This document shows, piece after piece, positions 1 to 10,869 of a DNA stretch of 64,000 nt. This DNA is from Onthophagus taurus (Eukaryota > Arthropoda > Insecta > Coleoptera > Scarabaeidae). How positions within the stretch are numbered: position 1 is the first letter of the stretch; each line of letters begins with the position of its first letter. The position numbers and the translations under genes are program-made. The notes under the pieces are model-generated. The model had not been told where the DNA came from. It saw nothing but the letters and a program-made list of their open reading frames with translations, and made no database searches. The stretch is from assembly GCF_036711975.1 (NCBI RefSeq), contig NC_091972.1:22697001-22761000 (forward strand), in the 5' to 3' direction.

Positions 1-1700
1 TACTTATTAAATAATAATGTAATATTCACAACATACAAAAGAATACATTAAATATTTGTTAATGAAAAAAAATTTGAAGTTTAGATATAGTAGTTAGTGT
101 TTGGTTTGTATAGCTATTATGGTAATGTAATTGAACGCTACAGGAGGTACGCAATTGGGGACGTGAATCGAGCAGCAAAGTGAGAGGAGTCGTTGTACTT
201 TACGTACGCCAGAATAATTCAATTAGGACGTCGGCGAGTACCACAACGAGTTGCAGTGTCCAAACGGCTAAATCGGTGCAATGTTCATCTCGGGTAACAT
301 GCAAATTAACCTCTTCACCGGGGAACTTTGACGCGCAAGGACCGCATAAGTGAACCCCTCTGCACACACGAACAAGTTGTAACACGGTGATGATGTTAAC
401 TCATCCGACGCTTGTAGCTTCGGCTGTAACCGTATTTAACTTGATCGCCCCGATTGTTCGTCGTTAGGATTTCATTGGACCCCTAAGCGTTGTAGTACTG
501 CATTAAGTTGTTTTGACGAATTAGATTTTCGGAAGAGTTAAGTAAAGAAACAAGACCTAAAGGGGGTTTAGTTATGTTGTCGTCTGACTGTCGAATCTAC
601 CATATCCACCTGAGGGTATTAAACCGGCCGGCCTTACTTATTAAAGCGCCTCCGTTGTGCTTTTAGACGCCTTCTCTTTCCACCTAGGGGCTTATAGACG
701 GTAAATAATTAAGAGGGACTGCGAGCAAGATGAAGAGGTGGCTGTGAAAATCAGGGGGCGGAAAGAGGGCTGCACGTCGAAAACAGAACAAACCGGTTAT
801 CAACGCTCGAGACGATTATCAGAATGTGCTCAGTTCCCGCGATTCATAATTTATCAGCCGGCCCTGGTTATAGATTTGAAGGAATAAAGCGTTCCTCGGC
901 AAACAAATGGAGCGAAGTGCTTGTCGTTGTCATGGATGAATAGCAGATGAACGTGGGAAAGTGGCTGTCGGCTTTTATACCTCGTCATCCGCGCTCATTG
1001 TCGCCGAGAAGAGCGTCAATCGCGCGATTTTAGACTAACATTTATTAATTCCTACCGATCCCATTGTGGCGCCGCGCCGCGGAAACGGTGATAGATGGCT
1101 CCGGGAACACAAAGAGGCCTCCGGATCTCCTTGGCGAGCTTAAAGGACTCCAAATTATTTGTTGGCTTTATAATTGCGCAACGGTGAAACTGCGCGTCGG
1201 TTTCCTGCGGACCTATTGTTTCTGATGTCTCGGAGCCGCACGTGGTTTCTCGCCAGTCATTTTAGAGTTCATTATCTATTATAATACCTAGACCCTAGAA
1301 AACCAGACCATCCTCCAGTTCTAAGTCAAATTTTAATGAGATTCTTTCTATTCATATATAACTTTACAACAAAAATTAACGAAGTTTCTAGGTCGATTAA
1401 GATAAATCTGGTTAAATTAATCTGATCTATATTACGTCACCCACAAACATTTTAACACCCATAAATCTTTCCCGCTTATTTTATCCTTTAAAGTGCATCA
1501 CAAAAAATAAGGGAAGTAATATATTAACCCGAATTACATGACGGCACTCGACCCCGAACGTTGACTCACACATATAATAACTTTTTTATGATTCGTTAGA
1601 AAACAGCACGGATATATTCACTACTTAATCATACTCATTGTTTCCAAGAATAATTGTTAATAACACCTTATGCTTGGAGACAAAACTTACCTTCCCGAAC
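1..1700. other. no gene recognised
   Basis: I see no convincing coding region, RNA gene or element terminus here. Positions 120-1260 are richer in G+C and CpG than the flanks, similar to other gene-free islands in the window (8.2-10.0, 14.0-16.3, 23.7-24.2 and 27.4-28.0 kb). Short open frames exist but look random. Confidence 0.5.
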
Positions 1701-1742
1701 ATTCTTTCCTAGGATGATTGACATTCAAAAGACAAGTAATCT

Positions 1743-1852
1743 TACCCAACAGTCTTAAAACGACCCAACTTTGTTAAAATAATTGTTTTTAAAAATTGAT
1801 AAATCAGTCAACTTAGACTTAAATTATTACTCAATCTTTATGGATAATTTGT
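1743..1852. repeat. tandem-repeat copy A (left of pogo-like insertion)
   Basis: This stretch carries the CCCAACTTTGTTAAAAT block, the TCAACTTAGACTTAAATTA block and the CTCAATCT block, in the same order as two copies to the right (3453-3935). It stops at 1852, where the pogo-like element begins. The matching right-hand part resumes at 3450 (CTTGTAGTATAAGAGATATG). Confidence 0.6.
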
Positions 1853-1856
1853 AAAA

Positions 1857-3437
1857 CAGTGTTTAACCGTTTTTGTAAAAAAATGTAAAAATGAGGTTCC
1901 AAGGAATATCTAAAAAAAAATAAATCTGTCCACAAATAGCCACCAGTCTCTTCTCCACCTCCTACTACGCAAAAAGTCTACGACCATACCGTTCTTGAGT
2001 TCTTGTTGTTTAATTTGCGCTAACTGCCGGCCTACTCACATCGTGCTAAAAATAGTAATTTTTATGTTTAGAAATTCGCCTAAACAAGGTCGTATTATTC
2101 CGAAGTTTTTGCATGTATGGTGTTTTTTTTTTGTTTGCCAGTGATCTAACAATATTTTCTATTGGTTGTATTAAGAAATTACCGCTTTAATTAATTATTT
2201 GTGAAAATAAAGGCGGTCAAAGACTAGTAGTTCTAAATTTAATTAAAAATTAGTGTTTGACCAAACGGTCAAATACTAGACGAATTGGTTGTGGTATAAT
2301 CTCACAAGTATTTATATTTGATTAATAAAATGGAAAAATGTGTAATACCTGTTTTTAAAACTTATATCTTCCTGTTTAAACTGTTTAGTATTTGACCAAA
2401 ACTTTTATACTTTAAAACTAAGATACAATCAGTTTAAATATGCGGTCAATTACTGATTCTTCTTTTGGTCATTTATAGGACATAAACACGTCAAACACTG
2501 AGTTTTTTAACCGATTTTTAATTTTATAAATATTTAAGCCTAATATAAATATAAGTGTAAATGTTTGGTTCTTTTCTATTTTTTTAAGCCTTTTTTATAA
2601 CAATAAAAGTAATTGAACACACTTAAACAGTAATGAATCTGTAAAATTAAAAGGATAAAAGGTAGGTCAAACACTGACTCTTATAGTGGTCAATTATTAT
2701 CAAAAATGGAAAATCTATATGGAAAATTTAGCAAATATGAATCAGGTTCACTTTTTTCAGTACCAATATGACAACGAAGCCTAAGTTTAAATATAGTGAA
2801 GAAAATCTTCAAAAGGCTTTCGATACAAGAAGTAGGGGTTTATCTTGTGAAAAAGCAGCCAAGATGTTTAATGTACCAAAGTCAACTCTTATTTATAAAG
2901 AAAAATTAAAAACACCAATGCAATTTGAAAATGGACCCACCAGCATTTTTAAATTCTGATGAAGAAATACTACTGGTTGAATGGTTGTTTCATTCAGTAG
3001 TCCTGTTATAAAAACCAGTTGGAAAACACAAAATTTGGGTGAAAAGTTAAGTCAAGAACATTTTGCTCCATTTAAAGAGTCAAAAAATATAAACATTTTT
3101 TTGTGAACAAAATAGTATGGAAAAATAATGAACATGAATATTATATTAAGAATCGGTCAAACACTTACGGTTTTAAGGTCAAAGACTAGATATTATTGGT
3201 CAAATAGTGTAATCAAAGTGGTCAAACACTGAAAGCGAAATACAGTTATTCTTTTTAATTTTAAAAAAATATTACTTTATGATGTTATATTTTATATGTA
3301 GGGTAACTTTAAATGAATCAGATGTGTATTTGATCATATTTTGATCATTTTATGTAAAGGCAGAGGGATCTACAAGAAAAATAATATGACTCGTTCAAAC
3401 ACTGACATTAAAATATCCTTAACAGGTCAAACACCGG
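1857..3437 (+). mobile_element. pogo-like DNA transposon with iterated subterminal motif
   Basis: The two outermost repeats are inverted: CAGTGTTTAACC at 1857-1868 and GGTCAAACACCGG at 3425-3437. Between them about 15 versions of GGTCAAACACTGA flank a psq-domain ORF at 2768. Copies sit at 2215, 2251 (minus), 2267, 2386 (minus), 2444, 2489, 2665 and 2688 on the left, and 3156, 3178, 3199, 3221 and 3393 on the right. None lies inside the coding part. The element interrupts a tandem repeat. Known: pogo/Tigger elements have short CAG-type ends and insert at TA. Inferred: the motifs are transposase-binding sites. Exact ends are uncertain by a few bases, and about 22 bp of target appears lost on the left. 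Confidence 0.65.
2768..3010 (+). pseudogene. pogo-like transposase N-terminus (psq HTH + start of CENPB-type HTH), frameshifted
   Basis: The ORF opens with ATG at 2768 and encodes a pipsqueak-type helix-turn-helix, with KYSEENLQKAF near residue 9 and EKAAKMFNVPKSTLIYK near residues 28-44. That is the DNA-binding arrangement at the N-terminus of pogo/jerky-like transposases. A one-base excess near 2935-2940 throws the frame. In the shifted frame translation continues GPPAFLNSDEEILLVEWLF, which fits the start of the CENPB-type domain, and then stops. The DDE catalytic domain is absent. The relic is non-functional as a transposase and is flanked on both sides by the iterated motif of its host element. 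Confidence 0.75.
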
Positions 3438-3452
3438 TGCGTTTACCCTACT

Positions 3453-3947
3453 TGTAGTATAAGAGATATGACTTCTTAAAATACAAACAACCCAACCCAA
3501 CTTTGTTAAAATCATCCTGATCAGGAAGAAGATTATCAATTTAAAACAGATTTTAAATTGATAACCTTCTTCCTAATTAAAATGGAGCAATCAACTTAAA
3601 CTTAAATTAATGCTCAATCTACATACAGAATTTGTGGTTATATACGTTTCTTTAATATTTGTAGTATAAGAGATATGATTATTTAAAATGAAAACAACCC
3701 AACTCAACTTTTTTTAAAATCACCCAATTTTTTCAAAATTGATTACCTTCTTCCTATTTAAGATGAAGCAATCAACTTAGGCTTAAATTAACACATTAGC
3801 TGCCACGTCATTCATAAATGAATGACATTCATTTATAAATGTCATTCATGACGTCATCACGTAGCAGCCAATGTGTTAATGCTCAATCTCTATAAAAAAT
3901 TTGTGGATATTTTCGATTCTTCAATACTTGTAGTATAAGAGATATGA
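3453..3947. repeat. tandem-repeat copies B and C (~181-207 bp)
   Basis: TGTAGTATAAGAGATATGA recurs at 3453, 3660 and 3929. The unit between the first two is 207 bp; the second spacing is 269 bp, or 181 bp once the inserted 84-bp MITE and one TTAA are removed. Copy B is longer partly because of an internal palindrome at about 3530-3570, where TTATCAATTTAAAA faces its complement. Confidence 0.75.
3792..3875. mobile_element. 84-bp piggyBac-type MITE with TTAA duplication
   Basis: The element is bounded by TTAA at 3788-3791 and TTAA at 3876-3879. Its ends are inverted (CACATTAGCTGC on the left against CACATTGGCTGC read from the right), and the middle is AT-rich and palindromic (ATTCATAAATGAATG). 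The sister repeat copy at about 3600-3620 shows the unoccupied site, CTTAAATTAATGCTC, with a single TTAA. TTAA duplication is the hallmark of piggyBac-type transposition. No coding capacity. Confidence 0.85.
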
Positions 3948-4264
3948 CTTGTTACGTGAAAATTCCAATGAAAATGATATATTTTTCTTTATGTTCGTAA
4001 CATCAATAACATCGGTCTGTTAGATCGAACCACCAAAAGTGTTTTTTCTTCGTTTCTTTACATTTACAAGATAATTTTATGTACATTAGATGTTAAAACA
4101 TACGGATACTATGTTTGGATGATAGGTAATACATAGTCAGTAGATCTAAAGTGCTCCATAACATAATTAGGTTCTGTAATAACTATTTATTAAGACATTT
4201 TAAAACACGTAACATTTTATTAAATAAACTTAAAGTAAATCTTTTTCAAAGTCAATACTATATT

Positions 4265-4500
4265 AATGTCTAACACAATCACTGCACATTGCAGTAACAT
4301 GCTCTTAACATAAACTTTTTTTACATCCAGTACACTTATATTTCATTTTGCGATATTTTTTGCACTGCATAATTTACATCTACCATACTCTGTGTTTTGC
4401 TCTTGGGCAACAGTTTCAGGTCCCATGTTGCAGATTTGTTTTATCCGCATTCGGGTTAAATATGGCACTTGTTGTTACACAATTGCCAAACAGTTTCAAA
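4265..4500 (-). pseudogene. piggyBac-like transposase, C-terminal cysteine-rich domain
   Basis: On the minus strand this piece reads GRCKLCSAK and, after a one-base frame change, KMKYKCTGCKKSLC, then a stop and EHVTAMCSDC. The CxxC spacing matches the C-terminal cysteine-rich (RING/PHD-like) domain of piggyBac transposases. It completes the gene whose body lies at 6470-7700; the PLE in between accounts for the roughly 2 kb separation. Confidence 0.75.
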
Positions 4501-5843
4501 AATTCCTATACAACAATTTTAATAGTGATATAAAATATAGTGTTAAAAACTCAAAACAATTAATTGATTCTCTTCAAGATATCCAAATCAATAATAACTC
4601 CATCCTCATCTCTTTCGATATTAAAAACTTATATTCTAATATTCCTATAAAAGATTCTTTAAAAATAATCGAAGCCCACCTTTGTAATAACATATGCAAA
4701 TATGACAGTATTCAATACCAAGACATATATAACTTCATTTCCTTGTTGGAATTGGTATGCAATCAGAATTTTTTCATTTTTGATAACAAATTTTACCAGA
4801 TGAAGGATGGTCTCCCCATGGGTTCACCCATTTCAGGGATAATTGCTGATATTTTTGTTAACCACTTCGAAGGGATTCTGTTCTCGGAGAAATACGAATT
4901 TATTACTAAAAATATTATTTTTTATAAAAGATACGTTGATGATATCCTTCTGATATACAACGGTAAAAGATCCCACATTATAGTTCTTAATAACATTTTT
5001 AACAATATTAATAATCTTCAATTTACTTACGAAGTAGAAAAATGTTCATCTATTTGCTTCCTTGATCTTACTATAACAAAGTGCACCTCCGAGAACAAAA
5101 TCCTATTCGACATATATAGAAAACCTACTACTACCAATACCTTGATCCCAAAAAATTCATTTACATCATTTCAACATAAATACGCATCTTTTCGTTTCTT
5201 TTTTGATAGAATTTTAAATTACCCACTTTCACGTGCTAGTTTTAACAAGGAAATTAATACTATCATCAAGTTGGGCTTCGACAATGGTTACTCCCTTCAG
5301 GAGCATCAACATTTATTTTTCCGCATTCATCAAGCTAGAATTAATAATCTCATATATCATCACTTTTCCAACCCCGGCGTTTTTGTCTCTATACCTTTCC
5401 ACCCTTTAATCCAAAAACAATTTTCCGATATTTTCAATAAGTTTAATGTCACACCGGTATACCGTGCTAATGCTAAATTGGGCCAATTATTAACTAATAA
5501 TAAACACATATTCGATGATAAACTTAAAAGTGGGATTTACAAACTTAACTGTAACGATTGCGATTCCTTTTATATAGGACAAACTGGAAGGAATATCAAT
5601 ACTAGATTCAAGGAACACTTAAATAAAGAAAATTCTACTTTTTATAAACATTTAAAAGAACATAAACATAAAACTGATATATCCAAAATTAAACTTCTAA
5701 AACATCTTAATAAATCCAGAAAAATGGACCTATATGAGGAATACTATATAAAATCATACCACAATAAAAACCCTGAACATATTTTGAATGAAATTACTGA
5801 TTTTAACAATTATAATAGATATTTTACACCTTTCTATATATAA
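4500..5843 (+). CDS. PLE reverse transcriptase with GIY-YIG endonuclease (5'-truncated)
   Basis: A frame open from 4392 to the stop at 5843 encodes a Penelope-type protein; numbering here is from 4392. Motif A is SFDIKNLYSNIP (near 73), motif B is GLPMGSPISG (near 140), and the catalytic YVDD box follows at about 180 in FYKRYVDDILLIY. A PLE-type linker runs to a GIY-YIG domain with GIY at about 381-383, YIG at about 394-396, the following arginine in NTRFKEH and a late glutamate. Known: in PLEs the GIY-YIG nuclease nicks the target for primed reverse transcription. The first ~35 codons derive from antisense piggyBac, and the N-terminal part of the normal protein is missing. No internal stop or frameshift is seen. 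Whether it is expressed cannot be told. Confidence 0.88.
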   Translation, partial: KFLYNNFNSDIKYSVKNSKQLIDSLQDIQINNNSILISFDIKNLYSNIPIKDSLKIIEAHLCNNICKYDSIQYQDIYNFISLLELVCNQNFFIFDNKFYQMKDGLPMGSPISGIIADIFVNHFEGILFSEKYEFITKNIIFYKRYVDDILLIYNGKRSHIIVLNNIFNNINNLQFTYEVEKCSSICFLDLTITKCTSENKILFDIYRKPTTTNTLIPKNSFTSFQHKYASFRFFFDRILNYPLSRASFNKEINTIIKLGFDNGYSLQEHQHLFFRIHQARINNLIYHHFSNPGVFVSIPFHPLIQKQFSDIFNKFNVTPVYRANAKLGQLLTNNKHIFDDKLKSGIYKLNCNDCDSFYIGQTGRNINTRFKEHLNKENSTFYKHLKEHKHKTDISKIKLLKHLNKSRKMDLYEEYYIKSYHNKNPEHILNEITDFNNYNRYFTPFYI

Positions 5844-6397
5844 TTTCAAACTCACCGCTCTTGCATTTGGCTTGTCACATCCTAATACCAATTTTTCATT
5901 TTCTTAAGTTGTCATATTACTTACTTCCTCTTTTAACTGACCTCAGTCCGTTGTAACCAGTCGATATGTGCACACGACTCAAGTTTTTCGGTAACACTTA
6001 ACGTTATAATACGCTTTCAATAATATTAATACCCTTTTTCTTTTAGATTTTTAACGATAAATTCCCTTTTATAACACGCCTTCAGCTTTTACAGTTTCTT
6101 TTACACCTGCCTTCAGCGTTTCAAAACTTTATTAACCTATCACCCGACGTTGGAGTTTTTAACCTGACATGGTAAACCCACGCCGTTTTCAAAAATTTCA
6201 CTTTTTTCTTTAATCCAAAATTATATTTTTAATCATCGGTCCGTCGTAGTTTTTTGTAAGAGAAAGTTTTCCACATGATCATTTTTTCACGTGTCCATCA
6301 TTCTTAGTTTTTGACGGTAAGAACTTTTTATAATTTTAATTTTATATCACCAACATAAAAAACCCGTCAACTAGTAATAACTATCTTCCATATTATT

Positions 6398-6454
6398 CTA
6401 GTCGTACCTGAAGACGCTTTTAGAAAAAGCGAAACATTGTTGTACCGAAATTAG
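6398..6454 (+). ncRNA. hammerhead-ribozyme-like motif at PLE 3' end
   Basis: The core CUGAAGA is at 6408-6414. Stem II is GCUUUU 6416-6421 with AAAAGC 6425-6430 around a 3-nt loop, followed by GAAA at 6431-6434. A minimal helix III can form from A6434-C6435 with G6439-U6440. The expected cleavage point is after U6441. Stem I is GUAC 6404-6407 with GUAC 6442-6445, extended past an internal loop by CUAG 6398-6401 with UUAG 6451-6454. One unpaired C (6415) sits before stem II. PLEs are known to carry minimal hammerheads with very short helix III; activity is inferred. Confidence 0.7.
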
Positions 6455-6469
6455 AAAAAAATAATAAAT

Positions 6470-7700
6470 AATCATCGTGGACTTATTCTTTTTTATCCTA
6501 TTAATAATTATTTCAGATTTTTTTTGTAATTTCCTCAATGCTATCATCGTCATGCATAGCGGATACGAGCAGGACATTTTTTCCTTTTTTTTTAGAACGT
6601 ACGACACTAATGTACAATTTTCTGCAAATCCAAACATACTTGTACCTGTTGGTCTTACACCAATTATAAACTCACGTGGCAGTTCTCGCTTGTTCTTTTT
6701 TATGGTGCCCACTATCGTTAACTTTTTTTTCAACAGGCTTTCGCATAATAGTATACTAGTGAACAAGTTATCTATGGTGTTATGTTTTCACCGTTCACTA
6801 TTGGTTTTACAAGACGCTCTACAACTGCTTTTCCGTTGTTCTCGCCACAGAAGTGACCAGAGGGTTGTTTTCCAACGTAAACCTCCATATTCACTGTATA
6901 AAAAGCATCAACTAATTAGGTTTACTCTAATTAGGAATATACTGCCGAAAATTACATTTTCCCGGGAGCATTTCGTCGACAGTAGTGTACACTGATGGCG
7001 AATAATTTTTCTTGCAGTTAGAAATAAACACTTCGAACAAATCTAGTATGGCTGCTACTTTATTAATTTTTATCCTCTCAGATTAAGTGTTTTTATTATC
7101 AAAACTCAAATGTTTGAATAAAAATCGAAATCTTTCTAACGACATCGTTAGTCTGAACATTTCTAAAAAAGTGCCGTTAGTTTTCCATAAATCTTCTACA
7201 TTCAAACGATTGACTTTACGCTCGGCGGAAAAGTAAAGGAGTCAGAGCAATGCTTTTATTCCAATTATGTCGGCGGTAGTTGCTGTTCGAGATTCACTAG
7301 AATACTGATGTTGATTTATGGATAAGTTAGTACATTCAACAAGAAGATTTATGATCTCATCGGTAAAAAAGCATGACCAAATATCCAAAATATTTGATGA
7401 ATTACGTGCTGGTTCTTTTACGCCTGCTGAGGCTGTAATTATATATTTCACTAGAATTTTTAACCTTTTATTAGATGGATGCTTGTTCCATTTTGTTAGG
7501 TTGTCTTTTCCGATAAAGAAAGATTCCTTCATTTTTACCTTTTTGTTCGGTGTAGGAGAATCATAAGAAGTATTGTCCTCCAATTCTGATTGAAGTTCTT
7601 GCTCGGACTTAGCATCTTCTTCGCGTTCCTCTATATTATCATCCGCCCTAGAATCATCTTGATCATGTTGAGCACTATTTTCATTTTCTTACTCCTCTAA
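6470..7700 (-). pseudogene. piggyBac-like transposase, N-terminal and catalytic part
   Basis: Reading leftwards from about 7700 there is an acidic N-terminus (many D/E residues, about 7690-7585). A block GKDNLTKWNKHPSNKR follows and leads through NILDIWSCFFTDEIINLLVE, the DDE_Tnp_1_7 entry region of piggyBac transposases. TTVDEML (about 6975) carries the expected catalytic aspartate; VDAFYTVNMEVYVGKQP and LTIVGTIKKNKRELPREF follow down to about 6660. Several stops and frameshifts separate these blocks. The 3' part of the gene lies at 4265-4500, beyond the inserted PLE. It is inactive; the family call is firm, the precise subgroup is not. Confidence 0.85.
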
Positions 7701-8039
7701 TTATTCCCAAATTCTCCTTAACCGTTGGTGATCTTTTTCATAACCCATATCTAACAAACTATAATTTACTTAAACATTTTATCAAAATATAACACAATAA
7801 TCAAATAAGGGTAAATATTAAACTACGACTGACTTATTTACTTCTTTGGAGTCGATTCATACTTTTAAGGCTGTTCTTTTTTGCTTAAGTATTACACATT
7901 GGAAATCAAGAAAATTGATTGGCAATTAAGTAAAGTAAAGATGGCCAGACGCGCGTTTAACAACAATGCCGGATTCGTCATTATTCTGGTATAGTAGTGA
8001 AGAGTCGGTCTGTTAGACCGATGTTAGTACTGGAGGGTT

Positions 8040-10420
8040 AACAAATGTAATTTATTAATTTAAATCTAACTAAATTCTTGTCAATTGGATCCCTTTTGCT
8101 ACCTTTTTGAGATATGATAAGTATTCGTGAATGTTTAAAATTTGAAGACATAATTGTACAGAGATCAATACAGAAAACCATGACGGTGGCCACGAATACA
8201 ATCATTATTATTATTGCGGGAAAAGCCATTCAGAGTAGCCGGATTCCCGAGTTAGTGTGGCGTAACAACTTTAGAGCGGAATTCCTCTCCGCCGGAACAA
8301 TTAAATCGGCCCGGCTTTGATTTACGGAGGGGTCCCGTGTTCTTGGTTAACAAGCGTGGGGCGGCATGGTCATTCTCCGGCCCATTCAATAAGTTGCCAA
8401 GTTCCGTAGTTCAGCCGTTACCGTGTTTACGGGATGCTCCTTTGCAGCAACGTTCGCGAAGTACTCGAGCCTTCGAAGAGTTCGAGGGTTCGAGGCGATG
8501 TGATTAACTCCCATCCCGTTCGAGATTACTAACCCTAATTACGTCACTGGTGTTTCCGGGAGATCTGAAGGCTTCGGCTCCACCTTTTTAAAGCCGGTCA
8601 TTGAGTTGCGCAAGTCGACATGTTTGCTCGAGGTTGATCTTTTAAGACGACCATGATCAACTTCGACACGAAAAATTTCGTTCCGGTTTTTGAGAGTTTA
8701 AAAAGTTTTATCGGCAATATTTTAAGACCGAGTAGTGGGCAACAGTTTCGACACTTCCGAAAAAAAAAGAAGGGTCACCGCCTTAACAGAACAGAAGTTT
8801 ATGACGGTAGATATAAACGTTGGGGTCGTCTTCCAGACTTTGCTAAGAAAACTGCATACTTTAGAGAAGTCGTTTGAATCCATCGGGACTAACTTGTCAC
8901 TTTGCCGCTTCGTCTGTATTGACAGCCGGGTTTTATCTACTTTAGCCCGTAAACAGTTGTTACGTCTGTTACAAACTTACCAAGACGTTAAGTCAATCAA
9001 TTAGAATAAAATAGAACAAAAACATCTCTCAAATATATTTTATCTCCAAGGCTTCATAAAATAAAGCCTTTGTCAAGTACAATTAATTTTCCACTCATTA
9101 AATATACAATTTCTAATTGCTATATTCATATTGCTATATTTTGCATCAACCATTACATCAAAAGGTTCATACAAGTTATTTAACTACAAAAGGTCGTCGA
9201 CCTTGTATAACACGGTCTCTAATTAAATTTGCCTTAATTACAGCAAACTACCCAATTATAGGAGTCGGCAATTCACCTAACGACTTAATATAAAACAGAA
9301 ATGGTCGGGATCCCCCGACGTTCGTAACGTACGAACGACGGCGTTTGTGTACGAACAATAAACGCTGAGTAACGCGTTACAGTTTTAATTACGCTGAAAC
9401 AAGGCGTACATAAAAACGTTAATTATAACGAGGGACGACAACGCGACGCTAAAGCGCGCCAAGACGCACACAATACAAGCCTTCGGCAACTCACCTCCAG
9501 GTGTTATCTCAACGCGTCGCCCACCGAGAGGAGTAATAACTTTGCGGCTGAATTGTTACTGTCGGTATTTAAGTTGAGTTATCTTGAAGTTTCTTTGTTG
9601 TAGAAGACCCCTCAATCCGCGAGGTCAGAGTCCTGTTCGCCTGCATCACGTCACCCGTGATGTATCATCCGCATACATCTCGGTAATGGACTCATTCCGG
9701 AACCGCTGACTTCACCACTATTACAGTTGCCTTTCAACGCGTTTCCCCCTTTTCCCTCGTTTTTCCAACCGGTACATAGGGCGTTAACTGCCTGGCACAA
9801 GTGGACGCCACCCCCGTCGTCCCATCTTTAATGTACCATGAGACTCTGAGAAGTGTCACCTTAGTGGCATCGTAATAGCACGGTGAACATCGTTCGCCTA
9901 AATATACGACGTAGTTTATGGAAGTATTTATTACTAGGACTAAGCGATGATTTACAGTAGGCACAGAATTTAGCGACAAAAATTCATAATCTCACATTCT
10001 ATTCTTTAAAATATATGAGGGTGATTTCATGAATAGCTTTTTGAGTTAATTCCACAACAAAGAGTCTCTTATGTACGTGACGTCTCAGAATTACGAATAA
10101 AGATTCACCACCTGCTATCTTATTCATAAAACTTTGTAAATTACCACTGAAGCTTTAGGTAACCTTGTAATATGAATATCTCGTCAACGTAAAGGTAAAA
10201 AAGTTCCCTATTTTTAGTAAATCTTCAAAATCACATTCAAGTGGATCTTTCGATGCAATTGTCACAGTCCACTTCGCAAAAAGAATTTTTTCCTTTAAAA
10301 ACGTTCTAGTTATTTCCAGTCGTTCTATTACTCTATTAAAAATTATTTAGAATTATACTCAGATATATCAGGAACAGTAAGTAAATATAATTTGGGTACA
10401 GTAAACAATATTTAAAAATA
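8040..10420. other. no gene recognised
   Basis: No coding frame here resembles a known domain. The stretch 8230-9000 and 9180-10000 is CpG-richer than its flanks, like the other unexplained islands. Tandem repeat begins at about 10420. Confidence 0.5.
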
Positions 10421-10865
10421 TTAGGGACGAAATTCGTTAAAATTTTATCATGAACGATGTTGAGAGACACAGGGTACTACATTTTAAGATGTAAAAAGAG
10501 ATGTTAATAGACGATGGAAAAGATATTGAGGAAAGGCGCAGACTGTGTTGAGTTATGTTATGAATTATGATGAAATATATCAAAAACGATTTTGATGTAT
10601 AGACTATTTTCCAATATTTTAGGGAAGATATTGAGAGGTATTAATATTCAGAAATAATATTTTGAGAGATATTAAGAAGTTGAAGTAAACAGCGACGAGA
10701 TTGGAAGTTGTTACGGACAATGTTGAGAAATATCCGAGATGATTTTGAAGAAAGAGGCTGATAGATAAACTCAACAGTGTTGAAGTGTATGTAGACAATG
10801 TTGAGTAATGTCGAATATGTCAAGAAGCATGTTGATAGCTACTGGGAAAGGTCTTGTGAAAGGCT
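10420..10865. repeat. degenerate tandem repeat (GATGTTGAGA-type), left block
   Basis: Variants of GATGTTGAGAGATATCA, TTAGGGACGA and GATATTGAG recur every few tens of bases with heavy divergence. The same repeat resumes at 11115-11200 and 12535-13720, so the MITE and LINE between are later insertions. Short open frames on the minus strand are by-products of the repeat. Confidence 0.65.
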
Positions 10866-10869
10866 AGGT

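Larger units (their letters stand above)
4490..6470 (+). mobile_element. Penelope-like retroelement (PLE), 5'-truncated, inserted in piggyBac
   Basis: The insertion contains an open PLE reverse transcriptase/GIY-YIG frame ending at 5843, about 550 bp of 3' sequence, and a hammerhead-like fold at 6398-6454 just before piggyBac sequence resumes. PLE homology begins only around 4500. Upstream codons of the same open frame are antisense piggyBac, so the element is truncated at its 5' end. The intact frame suggests a comparatively recent insertion. Confidence 0.8.
4010..8022 (-). mobile_element. piggyBac-like transposon, decayed and split by a PLE
   Basis: Coding remnants of one piggyBac-like transposase are collinear on the minus strand from about 7700 down to 4265, interrupted by the PLE insertion (about 4490-6470). 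Candidate end sequences are the related hairpin motifs CATCGGTCTGTTAGATCG at 4010-4027 and CGGTCTGTTAGACCGATG at 8005-8022, which read AACATCGGTCT inwards from both sides. I did not find clear TTAA duplications, so true ends may lie slightly outside. Confidence 0.6.

Noticed and set aside
4392-4497. N-terminal 35 codons of the open PLE frame as a genuine protein start
   Set aside because: The frame opens with a non-ATG codon and this stretch is the antisense of the piggyBac cysteine-rich domain; PLE similarity begins at about 4500.
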